Assembly: GCA_023443925.1 (NCBI GenBank)
Contig: JAEZSL010000269.1
Coordinates: 1-24,714 of the forward strand
Length of the DNA stretch: 24,714 nucleotides
Direction: 5' to 3'
From: Bacillota bacterium
GTDB taxonomy: Bacteria; Bacillota_A; Clostridia; Lachnospirales; Lachnospiraceae
Part shown: positions 1-7,324 of the stretch, piece by piece
How the letters are laid out: each line of letters starts with the position of its first letter
How positions within the stretch are numbered: position 1 is the stretch's first letter
Notes under the pieces: model-generated
Seen by the model: only the letters and a program-made list of their open reading frames with translations
Databases searched by the model: none
What the model was told of the DNA's origin: nothing
Translations under genes and position numbers: made by a program

Positions 1-643
1 CACCGGATAATTTGGAGGCTTCCATGTTACTGCCGATGGCATAAATATGCCGTCCGGTTCTGGTCCGGCTTAGAATAAAGTTAAAGACCAGCCATAAGAC
101 CAGGGCAATCCAGATGGTATTATAAAGACCTAATACCTTCCCGTAATAAAAGAAGTTTCTGAAGCCGTCTGCTCCTTCCCCGATGGAATCCGTATTGTAA
201 TTGTTATTCACAATCTGGGCAATCCCTCTTGCAATGGTCATGGTTCCCAATGTTGCGATAAAAGGCGGTAATTTGCACTGCGCCACCAGCAGACCGTTGC
301 CTACTCCCACCAGAATACAAAGGATCAGGGTAACCAGTACGGCCACCCAGGGATTCATGCCTTTTGTCATAAGGGTTGCCGCCACCATACAGCTCATACC
401 GACCACCGAACCGATGGAAAGGTCAATGTTGCCGGTTATCAGTACATAAGACTGACCGATACCGATTAATAATACCGGGGCTATCTGTCTTAATAAATTG
501 CCCGCGTTTCTGCCGGAGAAAAAGTTTGGATTCAGAATTCCAAAAACGATACACAGTATAATAAGCCCCACCGTAACCGTTAAAACCTGTCCCATACCCC
601 GGATAGACCTGAATTTTTTTACTATATTCTGCTTGCTTTTCAT
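1..643 (-). CDS. RbsC-type sugar ABC transporter permease (3' end outside window)
   Basis: Membrane permease of a ribose/galactose-type (CUT2) sugar importer, the partner of the ATPase encoded just upstream. My translation starts at the ATG at 643 (MKSKQNIVKKFRSIRG) after an AGGAG ribosome site, 19 bp below the rbsA-like stop. It reads open for 214 codons to the window edge, so about a third of a usual 310-340-residue protein is missing. Visible family marks are a first hydrophobic helix at about residues 18-36, the conserved stretch LITGNIDLSIGSVVG near residue 70, LPPFIATLGTM near 128, and RTGRHIYAIGSN near 200, all typical of the BPD_transp_2 family. The substrate cannot be read from sequence. 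No binding-protein gene precedes the pair in this window; it may lie beyond the left edge. Confidence 0.93.
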   Translation of the reverse strand, partial: MKSKQNIVKKFRSIRGMGQVLTVTVGLIILCIVFGILNPNFFSGRNAGNLLRQIAPVLLIGIGQSYVLITGNIDLSIGSVVGMSCMVAATLMTKGMNPWVAVLVTLILCILVGVGNGLLVAQCKLPPFIATLGTMTIARGIAQIVNNNYNTDSIGEGADGFRNFFYYGKVLGLYNTIWIALVLWLVFNFILSRTRTGRHIYAIGSNMEASKLSG

Positions 644-662
644 TGCTTATTCTCCTCACTTT

Positions 663-2180
663 TCAATTGGGTATGGCCGCCTCAACTTTTTTATCAAATT
701 TCGTTGCGTACTCCAGAATAAGATCCTGTGTTGCTTCCTCTACTCCTAGTTCCCCGGTAATTCTGCCGTCGCACATTACCAGAATCCGATCACTGATGCC
801 AAGTACTTCCGGCATCTCAGAGGATACAAATAAAACACCGACCCCTTTTCGCTTCAGTTCATTCATAAGATTGTATATTTCTACCTTGGCAGCAACATCA
901 ATTCCCCTGGTAGGTTCATCAAATATAACGACCCGGGAATTTCTGGCCAGCCACTTTCCGACTACAACTTTTTGCTGGTTGCCGCCGGAGAGACTGCCTG
1001 CATCCACTTCCGGTCCCGGCAGCTTTATTTTTAAATCTTTTACAGTTCTCTCAACCATGGTATTTTCTTTTTTCCGGTTCACTACCCCGGTTTTTTTACA
1101 GATAATGTCCAGATTGGGCAATGCAATATTTTCCCTGACGCTGAGCTTCGTACAAAGACCGTCCTTTTTCCGGTCCTCCGGAGCTAAAACGATACCTGCC
1201 TTTTTTGCATCCGCGGGCTTGTTGATTACGACTTTTTTACCATCCAGGAGGATATCCCCGGAACTTTTTTTATCCACGCCGAAGATAGCCCGCGTGGTTT
1301 CCGTACGCCCGGCTCCCATAAGTCCGGCAATACCTACGATTTCCCCCTCATATAAATCAAAATTAATTCCCCGTACCAGTTTACCGGCATTTAAATTTCT
1401 TACCTCTAAAATCTTACTGCCCCGCCTGCATTCCACCCGGGGGAACTTTTCTTTTATTTCCCGGCCGACCATATTGGAGATAATCTCCGATAAAGTGGTA
1501 GCCTTGTAATCCATGCTGGTTATGTACTGCCCATCCCTTAAAACAGTGACCCGGTCTACGATGTGCTGCAATTCCTCAAGTCGATGGGAAATATAGACGA
1601 TACCGCAGCCTTCTTTTTTCAGCTGCCTTATAATGGCAAACAACTCGTTGATCTCCGTTGAGGTCAGTGCGGAGGTGGGTTCATCCATTATTAATATCTT
1701 TGCATTGGTAGACAGTGCTTTTGCAATTTCCACCATCTGCTGCCTGGATACCGATAAATCCCCCACAATTGTTTCCGGATTAATATCAATATTTAATTTA
1801 TGCAGGATTTTACCTGCCTCCTGTTTCATTTCATGATCGGAAAGCATTCCGTTTTTTATAATCTCTCTGCCTAAGAATATATTCTCCGCCACCGAAAGAT
1901 GACTGCACATATTGAGTTCCTGATGGATAATGGCAATACCGAGCTCCTGGGCTTTTTTCGGTGTCATCTCTTCTACTTCTTTTCCAAAGACTTTAATCGT
2001 GCCGCTGTCCTTAGGATATACACCGCTTAAGATTTTCATCAGAGTTGATTTTCCCGCACCGTTTTCTCCAAGCAATGCCAGCACCTCTCCTGATCGGAGC
2101 GTGAACGAAACATCGTTTAGTGCTTTAACACCCGGAAAACTTTTATTAACATGATTAATCTCCACTATAATTTCCTCCAT
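663..2180 (-). CDS. RbsA/MglA-type sugar ABC transporter ATP-binding protein
   Basis: Cytoplasmic tandem ATPase (505 residues, normal for the family) that powers uptake of a monosaccharide through the downstream RbsC-like permease. The first half is intact: Walker A GENGAGKST at 38-46, Q-loop Gln87, signature region LSVSRQQ at 142-148, Walker B DEP at 166-168 and switch His199. The second half has the family's usual altered Walker A (GLMGAGRTE, about 286-294), a canonical LSGGNQQ signature at 397-403 and DEPTRGID from 421. The ATG start has GGGGTG six bases upstream. A promoter lies about 75 bp upstream, and a terminator separates this pair from the preceding regulatory gene. The specific sugar is unknown; ribose, galactose, xylose or rhamnose importers all use this architecture. 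Confidence 0.96.
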   Translation of the reverse strand: MEEIIVEINHVNKSFPGVKALNDVSFTLRSGEVLALLGENGAGKSTLMKILSGVYPKDSGTIKVFGKEVEEMTPKKAQELGIAIIHQELNMCSHLSVAENIFLGREIIKNGMLSDHEMKQEAGKILHKLNIDINPETIVGDLSVSRQQMVEIAKALSTNAKILIMDEPTSALTSTEINELFAIIRQLKKEGCGIVYISHRLEELQHIVDRVTVLRDGQYITSMDYKATTLSEIISNMVGREIKEKFPRVECRRGSKILEVRNLNAGKLVRGINFDLYEGEIVGIAGLMGAGRTETTRAIFGVDKKSSGDILLDGKKVVINKPADAKKAGIVLAPEDRKKDGLCTKLSVRENIALPNLDIICKKTGVVNRKKENTMVERTVKDLKIKLPGPEVDAGSLSGGNQQKVVVGKWLARNSRVVIFDEPTRGIDVAAKVEIYNLMNELKRKGVGVLFVSSEMPEVLGISDRILVMCDGRITGELGVEEATQDLILEYATKFDKKVEAAIPN

Positions 2181-2254
2181 AAATTCACCCCTGTCTTTCT
2201 ATTCGTTTCGTATCGCATAAGCCTTACTCCTTGCTTCTGTCTGTTTCTTTTGAG

Positions 2255-2287
2255 AGTATAACATTCCTGTTCCCCTGAAAACAGGGG
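2255..2287 (-). promoter_or_regulatory. Candidate rbsA-like promoter with overlapping palindrome
   Basis: On the minus strand an extended -10 (TGT then TATACT, core 2255-2260) lies about 75 bp before the ATPase start. A loose -35 (TTTTCA, 2276-2281) is 15 bp upstream. The -35 sits inside a perfect six-base palindrome, CCCCTG-4-CAGGGG (2272-2287), which could be an operator or a leader hairpin. The -10 match is good and the -35 is weak, so an activator would be expected. Confidence 0.45.
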
Positions 2288-2308
2288 TATATCCTTCGAT
2301 TTAAGGGG

Positions 2309-2349
2309 ACATTTTTTGGATTTTAAAAACATTTTTGGAAACCTTTTGG
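2309..2349 (-). promoter_or_regulatory. Phased direct repeats upstream of the rbsA-like promoter
   Basis: On the plus strand ACATTTTTTGG (2309-2319) and ACATTTTTGG (2329-2338) are spaced 20 bp start to start, close to two helical turns, with a shorter CCTTTTGG following at 2342. The pair sits about 30-60 bp upstream of the candidate -35. AraC-family regulators, including YesN-type response regulators, bind such same-face direct half-sites. Binding by the regulator at 5195-6817 is inference. The rest of 2350-2475 holds no clear gene; a 12-codon plus-strand ORF at 2423-2461 has a good ribosome site but no other support. Confidence 0.3.
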
Positions 2350-2475
2350 TACATGAATCTTACTAATCGATTCATTACAGAAAAAAAGAGGCATCTCCCT
2401 TTTGCCGGATATGGGAGGTACCATGAGAAAGCCGCGGTCTATGCGGTATATGGAGAATTAAAGCAAACTTATTAA

Positions 2476-2530
2476 AACCCAAAAGCTGCCGGAAACGAGC
2501 CGGAAGACGGCGGCTTTGTTCCGGCAGCGC
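2476..2530 (-). terminator. Intrinsic terminator after the pseudo-ATPase gene
   Basis: The stem GCTGCCGGAA / TTCCGGCAGC (2519-2528 pairing with 2485-2494) has an inner GCCG/CGGC helix. On the minus strand it is followed by TTTTGGGTTTT. It lies just after the stop at 2545 and would end the regulator-kinase-pseudoATPase transcript before the transporter genes. The T tract is interrupted, so termination may be incomplete. Confidence 0.7.
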
Positions 2531-2544
2531 TGTTTCCTGCCAGG

Positions 2545-3996
2545 TTACTCATAATACACGATATGAGAAAACTCTTTTTTTTCATAAGAATTTGTAATCT
2601 GCCCCGATTTGAGTATAAGCAGCCGGTCAGCCACAGCCAGACTGTCTTCAATATTCAGGGAAAAAATGATTATGGTAATCCCCTTTTTCTTTAATTCGTA
2701 TAATAAGTCCACGATATGTTTTCTCAAATACATATCCGCTCCGTTACAGGGCTGGACACAGAAGAGAATACTGGGATTATACAGATGAATCCGGTAATAT
2801 ACCAGGTTGTACAGGGATTTTAACTCCAGACGGTCTAAATTTACCGCATAAATATCCTCCCCCACATACCCCTTATATTCTTCCAGAATACTTTCCTTAA
2901 TGCTTTTCTTTATCTGGCTTTTGCCAAGCTTTCTATCCGTTAAAAAAATCAGGTTCTCCGCATAGCTCATATCCTGGAACAGCATGGTTTTTACCGGATT
3001 CTTGCCTATGGTGAGGATTTTATTTTCGATGGCTTTGCGCGCTTTTTTCCGGGAATATAATTCATTGTTATAATAAATACTGCCTTTTTCCGGCACTTTC
3101 TGCCCATTCATCAAATCCAGAAAATCAGTGCAGATATCGTTGCTTTTATCAAGAATTACGACACATTCCCCTTTCTGGACAGAAAAATTAACATCTTTTA
3201 AAGTATCCGTGCAGACTCTGTCAAATGTCAATATCCCCTGCTCTATTTCCGTCCTTTCCATGGGTTCTGCTACTTCAAAGGATATGGTATAGGGTTTAAT
3301 CATCTGTTCCGTCAGTTCTTCATGGTCTAAAATTTTAATTACCCTGGCATTCCGCATCAGTACAACCCGGCTGCAGATAGGAAAAAGTTTTTCATGGTGG
3401 CTGCAGATATATAAGAAGGAAACACCTTTTTTGCTATAGTAACGGATATACTCATAGAATTTTTCCAGGTCTACGGCGCTTAAAAACCCGGTTATGTCCT
3501 GTAATATAATTAATCTGCAGTCTGCTACTATGGCCTGGAACAGTTCCACCAGACATCGGTCCAGCCGGGATAATTCCGAGATAAGGCTGTCCGGTTCAAT
3601 TAAGCTGTTCATATCTCCAAATAATAAATAGAACTGGCTCCTCAATTGCCTGCGGCTGATCAGATGTTTTTTTAACCCTCTTCGCATAACAAATATATTT
3701 TCCATAACCGTCAGAGTTGTAATGAGACGATTATCCCTTCCAATCACATGAACCGGATTCAGGCTCATATTACTGTATTCATAATAATTAACCAGTTCGT
3801 TTCTATAATAAACCCTCCCGTAATCAATAGGTGCATTTTTACAGATCAGCTCCACCAGATCCTTTTCCCCGTGTGCGGTTATAAAAATAATCCCCATAAT
3901 CTCACCTTTGAATATATGCAGGTTAATATTATCAAGAATTACTACCCCGTCTTCCTTGCGGGTAACATTTTCTATTCTAATAATTTCCTCTTTCAT
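2545..3996 (-). CDS. RbsA-like tandem ABC pseudo-ATPase lacking nucleotide-binding motifs
   Basis: Predicted cytoplasmic protein of 483 residues with the two-cassette layout of RbsA. Numbered from the ATG at 3996 it runs colinear with the neighbouring RbsA: FITAHGEKD at 38-46 replaces Walker A GENGAGKST, Arg87 replaces the Q-loop Gln, ENIF at 99-102 is kept, the signature becomes LSRLDRC, Gln166-Asp167 replace Walker B Asp-Glu, and the switch His position is Ser199 with a His one residue on. In the second half the signature reads LELKSLYN and Walker B reads CVQPCNGAD. Hydrophobic core and spacing are preserved, and the frame is intact, so this is not ordinary decay. A TTG at 4002 is a possible start, but GGGGG seven bases before the ATG and the colinearity favour 3996. 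It lies 47 bp after the kinase gene in the same apparent operon. A regulatory or adaptor role is inference. Confidence 0.85.
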   Translation of the reverse strand: MKEEIIRIENVTRKEDGVVILDNINLHIFKGEIMGIIFITAHGEKDLVELICKNAPIDYGRVYYRNELVNYYEYSNMSLNPVHVIGRDNRLITTLTVMENIFVMRRGLKKHLISRRQLRSQFYLLFGDMNSLIEPDSLISELSRLDRCLVELFQAIVADCRLIILQDITGFLSAVDLEKFYEYIRYYSKKGVSFLYICSHHEKLFPICSRVVLMRNARVIKILDHEELTEQMIKPYTISFEVAEPMERTEIEQGILTFDRVCTDTLKDVNFSVQKGECVVILDKSNDICTDFLDLMNGQKVPEKGSIYYNNELYSRKKARKAIENKILTIGKNPVKTMLFQDMSYAENLIFLTDRKLGKSQIKKSIKESILEEYKGYVGEDIYAVNLDRLELKSLYNLVYYRIHLYNPSILFCVQPCNGADMYLRKHIVDLLYELKKKGITIIIFSLNIEDSLAVADRLLILKSGQITNSYEKKEFSHIVYYE

Positions 3997-4043
3997 GGTC
4001 AAACCCCCAGCGAAATCCTATCCTTTTTACGAACAGCATCCCT

Positions 4044-5057
4044 TTATTCTTCTGTAATGTAGGGAATGGTTATCTCCACATCCGTTCCTTCATTTAGGGT
4101 ACTGTAAATATAAAGTCCATATTCATCCCCGAATAAAAGCTTTATGCGGCTGTTTACATTGGCCAGAGCGATACCGCCGCGGCTGTTGTCCGACTGCATG
4201 TCGTCAATGGATACCGCTCTGAGCTTTTTATTCATTTCCTTTACCTTATCTTCACTGATTCCTAACCCGTTATCGGAAACCGTAATGATCAAACGGCTTT
4301 TGGTTCCCTCAACTTTGATGCGTACCGTGCCCTGTCCCAGCTTTTGCTCCAGGCCGTGATAGATGGAATTCTCAATAATGGGCTGCAGTGTTAATTTGGG
4401 AATCTTTGCAATTAATAATTCCGATTCCTCTTCGTTATCCATATCAATAGTCATTTTTAGGCGGTCTTCAAACCGGAACTGCTGGATTATATAATAATTC
4501 TTCACGTTCTTTAATTCACTCTCCAGTGTCACCAGATGTTCCACATTGGATATGGTGTACCGGAAAAAGGAGGACAGGGCTTCCGTCATTCTGGCGACTC
4601 CGTCAATCCCTGCATACAGGGCTTCGCTGCGGATTCCTTCCAGGGTATTATATAGAAAATGGGGATTAATCTGATTCTGGAGGGCCAGATATTCGGCCTG
4701 CTTTATCGATACATTAATAAGTTCCTTTGTGTTTAACATTTCTTTAAACTTGTTGTTCATCTTATCAACCATAGGACTGATGGGATGACGCAGCTCAAAT
4801 ATACCCTGCAGTATGTACCCTTTGGTAAATAACCGCATGATTTTTCTGGTTTCCCGGTAAGGCTTGTACACCCATATGTAATATACATAAAGAATAATGG
4901 CATATAACAGGAACAGCAGTATGATAATCATATTAAAAGGAGGCTCTGCTTTTAAATTAAAGGTCAGGGCCAGCAGCAGCCCGAAGGCAAAAACAGCCAG
5001 AAGTAACAGCATAATGCAGTTACGGCATATGATATATTTTAAGTTTTCTTTTTTCAT
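4044..5057 (-). CDS. YesM-like sensor histidine kinase without extracellular sensor domain
   Basis: Membrane histidine kinase of 337 residues. Two helices (about 14-33 and 43-62) are joined by only some nine residues (NLKAEPPFN), so there is no room for an extracytoplasmic ligand domain. The His_kinase domain carries NPHFLYNTLEGIRS with phospho-accepting His133; the ATPase domain has LQPIIENSIYHGLEQ (N box) and VSDNGLGIS (G1), followed by a glycine-containing GGIALANV. YesM-family kinases usually have 550-600 residues with a large Cache-type domain, so this one is short. The start has an AGGAGG site five bases upstream. It lies between its probable partner regulator (5195-6817) and the pseudo-ATPase. 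The input signal is probably intramembrane or from a partner protein. Confidence 0.93.
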   Translation of the reverse strand: MKKENLKYIICRNCIMLLLLAVFAFGLLLALTFNLKAEPPFNMIIILLFLLYAIILYVYYIWVYKPYRETRKIMRLFTKGYILQGIFELRHPISPMVDKMNNKFKEMLNTKELINVSIKQAEYLALQNQINPHFLYNTLEGIRSEALYAGIDGVARMTEALSSFFRYTISNVEHLVTLESELKNVKNYYIIQQFRFEDRLKMTIDMDNEEESELLIAKIPKLTLQPIIENSIYHGLEQKLGQGTVRIKVEGTKSRLIITVSDNGLGISEDKVKEMNKKLRAVSIDDMQSDNSRGGIALANVNSRIKLLFGDEYGLYIYSTLNEGTDVEITIPYITEE

Positions 5058-5133
5058 GGGTTCCTCCTGCCGGTAAATTCAGTTTATTGTGCCGTACCGC
5101 TCATTTATAATCAAACAGTACAGTACGCTAACA

Positions 5134-5198
5134 CTAGTACTACCTTGCAAAAAATAACAATTAATTCAGCACCCGTTATTTACGCAAGGCAGTACTAG
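5134..5198 (-). repeat. Long inverted repeat spanning the regulator stop codon
   Basis: Arms at 5134-5158 and 5175-5198 pair over about 23 bp, with one mismatch, one bulge and two G-U pairs in the minus-strand RNA; the loop is 16 nt. The right arm contains the TAG stop of the response regulator (5195-5197). No T tract follows, so it is not a standard terminator. It may be a processing or stability element that sets different amounts of regulator and kinase, or a REP-like element. Confidence 0.7.
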
Positions 5199-6817
5199 GA
5201 GTATAATTTACGGTATTCATTAGGTTTTAATCCGGTAAATCTTTTAAAACTCTTTGTAAAATATTTCAGATCACTGTAGCCTACCTCCTCACAGATGGCT
5301 GCGATGCTTTTGTTGGTTTCTTTTAACAGTTCTTTTGTCTGGTTCATACGTACACCTGATAAATATTCCAGAAAGGTGCTGCCGGTCTCTTTCTTAAACA
5401 AAGTACTGAAATAAGTAGAGTTAAATCCCACATAAGCACTGACCTCATCCAGAGAAACAGACTTCATATAATTACTTTCTATGTATTGTTTTGCCAAACG
5501 GATTGGTTTGATATTAACCTGTTTGCTGTCTTCAATTACCTTATATAGGGATTCCGTTATGGTTTTATTTAAAAGCCCAAATAATTCCTGCACGGAGCTG
5601 CAATCATTCGCAGATTCATTAAAATCGCTTACAAAGGTACCTGCATTGGTAAGTACAATTTTATTTGCCCTCATGGTCAGTACATAGACATTACACACTT
5701 CCTTTGCCATCTGTACAATTTCATAACCGGTGGTTTCAATCCGTTCCGTCAGATTCCTTCTAAGGGTTTTTATATCTTTTATAACCCCTTCCATATCAAA
5801 GTTATTCAAATTATTAATAAAATCCCGGTTAAACTCATAAAACTGCGTACTGTCCGCCAAATTTCCACCAGTATCCGCATCAAATTCCAGTACTTTGCCG
5901 GTACCGGACAAGAGTCTCTGCTGTAGGGCATAGGTTGACTTTTTAAAGGATTCGGTTATAAAAGCCATCTCAGTTACCAGACTGCCCAGTCCTACCGTTA
6001 CTTCCAACTGCTGGTAAATGGCATCCGGCTGTATGTATTCATCAATAACCTTCTTTAACAGCTTGCGGATTCCCCTGGCCTGTTCCGGTCCAAAATTCAG
6101 AATACAAAATACGGTATTATTATCAAAATAGATTCCAAAATCATAACAGAGGGGCCGAAAGTTATTTATTAATAAATCCACTGTCTTTTCTTCTAAAAGG
6201 CAGGTATTGCTGTAGTTTAACAAACGGACATGGTCCAGTTTTAAACACACCGCCTGGAAATAACCTTTTTTAAAATTATAGTTATATTCTGAATTTATCT
6301 TATCAAGGGCAATATTTTGATTATGTAAGGTTCCATTAAATAAGATATCGGTAAAAAGACCTTTTCGCAGTTTGACTTTGTTGCTTTCCAAATCCCTCTT
6401 TAACTGCTCCTGATCCTTAAGCAGAATATCCTTTTTTAAGAATTTAGCCTGCATTTTGCTTAGGGTAGAGTCCAATTCTTCTTTCTTAATCGGTTTTAAA
6501 AGATAATCATTCACTCCGTACTTGATTGCAGTCTGTGCATATTCAAAATGCCGGTAGCCGCTGATAATTATGAACTCAATTGCATTATCTGCTGCTTTCA
6601 CCTGTTCTATCATTTCAAGTCCATTCAATCCCGGCATCCGGATATCCGTTATGATCAGATCCGGTTTATATTCCTTCACCTTTTCAAGTACTTCCAATCC
6701 GTTATTCAGAATTGCCACTACCTCCATATCGAATGCTTTCCAGTCAACCAGCATGTAAATTAACTGACATACCTTCTTTTCGTCATCTGCAATGATCACC
6801 TTACTCATGTAAACCAT
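5195..6817 (-). CDS. YesN-like response regulator, receiver plus AraC-type DNA-binding domain
   Basis: Cytoplasmic transcription regulator. From the ATG at 6817 it has 540 residues. The receiver holds the acidic pair in VIIADDEKK, the phosphoacceptor in LIITDIRMPG (Asp58), the switch residue in IIISGYRHF and the conserved Lys in YLLKPIK. A long central region of unknown fold follows. The C-terminal two-helix-turn-helix AraC domain shows LAKQYIESNYMKSVSLDEVSAYVGFNSTYFSTLFKKETG and IAAICEEVGYSDLKYFTKSFKRFTGLKPNEYRK type motifs. GAGG lies six bases before the ATG at 6817; the ATG at 6808 would give the more usual N-terminus, and a GTG at 6829 is less likely. It is the first gene of the kinase/pseudo-ATPase operon and probably controls the adjacent RbsA-type importer. 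Confidence 0.94.
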   Translation of the reverse strand: MVYMSKVIIADDEKKVCQLIYMLVDWKAFDMEVVAILNNGLEVLEKVKEYKPDLIITDIRMPGLNGLEMIEQVKAADNAIEFIIISGYRHFEYAQTAIKYGVNDYLLKPIKKEELDSTLSKMQAKFLKKDILLKDQEQLKRDLESNKVKLRKGLFTDILFNGTLHNQNIALDKINSEYNYNFKKGYFQAVCLKLDHVRLLNYSNTCLLEEKTVDLLINNFRPLCYDFGIYFDNNTVFCILNFGPEQARGIRKLLKKVIDEYIQPDAIYQQLEVTVGLGSLVTEMAFITESFKKSTYALQQRLLSGTGKVLEFDADTGGNLADSTQFYEFNRDFINNLNNFDMEGVIKDIKTLRRNLTERIETTGYEIVQMAKEVCNVYVLTMRANKIVLTNAGTFVSDFNESANDCSSVQELFGLLNKTITESLYKVIEDSKQVNIKPIRLAKQYIESNYMKSVSLDEVSAYVGFNSTYFSTLFKKETGSTFLEYLSGVRMNQTKELLKETNKSIAAICEEVGYSDLKYFTKSFKRFTGLKPNEYRKLYS

Positions 6818-6947
6818 ACCTTTCCTCACGCTAATCGTATCAAAATGGTTTATTTTCTTTATTCATAAGAAATCAAAACGAAATATCTGCTCTAATGCTA
6901 CAATATATTTACATCTGTTTCTTAATCAAACCCATATTTTACCTATT

Positions 6948-6976
6948 ATAATATCATGTTTTGTTTACATAAGCAA
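6948..6976 (-). promoter_or_regulatory. Candidate promoter of the regulator-kinase-pseudoATPase operon
   Basis: Minus-strand TTGCTT (6971-6976), 17-bp spacer, TATTAT (6948-6953). The -10 is one base from consensus; the -35 is weak. An overlapping TATAAT exists three bases downstream. The leader to the start at 6817 would be about 125 nt. I see no gene in 6818-7072. Confidence 0.45.
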
Positions 6977-7072
6977 TATACTTGTTCAATTTCACTTTAA
7001 ATCTGGTATAAAAGCAGGTTTTTTTAAGCATAATGCTGTATAACCTAATCAAGCTTAGCCTCCCTGCAAAAT

Positions 7073-7122
7073 AAAAAAACCGATTAAATCATACCTATTC
7101 AGGTACTATCTAATCGGTTTTT
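7073..7122 (-). terminator. Strong intrinsic terminator after the GH106-like operon
   Basis: The stem AACCGATTA / TAATCGGTT (arms about 7076-7087 and 7111-7121) carries an inner TACCT/AGGTA helix around 7092-7105. On the minus strand it is followed by a run of seven Ts and then ATTTT. It closes the operon that ends with the hydrolase gene. T residues also follow on plus, so it could act in both directions. Confidence 0.85.
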
Positions 7123-7129
7123 ATTCTAG

Positions 7130-7295
7130 CTCCCATTGCATAAAACATCTGCATGCAGATGTTTTACTGCCTTAAATCAGATGTGAATTAATCATTTCAT
7201 AATTCACACTAACTCCCATTGCATAAAACATCTGCTCGCAGATGTTTTACTGCCTTAAATCAGATGTGAATTAATCATTTCATAATTCACACTAA
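7130..7295. repeat. 83-bp tandem repeat, two copies, with internal palindromes
   Basis: Copies at 7130-7212 and 7213-7295 are nearly identical; a third begins at 7296 and diverges after CTCCCAT. Copy 1 contains a perfect 26-nt palindrome (7141-7166, core AACATCTGCATGCAGATGTT); copy 2 differs only at its centre (TC for AT). Each unit has a second hairpin GTGAATTA / ATAATTCAC. The array lies in the 3' untranslated region of the hydrolase transcript, before its terminator. A diverged relative with the same CTCCCAT flank occurs at 17524. This looks like a dispersed REP-like family; one centre base pair step is all that separates the two palindromes. Confidence 0.9.
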
Positions 7296-7324
7296 CTCCC
7301 ATGCTTTTCGCGAGGCAATTCACG

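Noticed and set aside
643..1509. 288-codon open frame on plus
   Set aside because: It is the antisense shadow of the rbsA-like gene, whose protein motifs are unambiguous on minus; it has no ribosome site or domain.
2423..2461. 12-codon plus-strand ORF with GGAGG four bases upstream
   Set aside because: Too short to support by itself; no promoter or matching peptide type recognised, and it may be chance.
2545..3996. Ordinary pseudogene or functional second RbsA
   Set aside because: The frame is intact with ribosome site and terminator, which speaks against decay; loss of the nucleotide-binding motifs speaks against a normal ATPase.
7130..7295. CRISPR array
   Set aside because: Two adjacent 83-bp near-identical units with no variable spacers; this is a tandem duplication.
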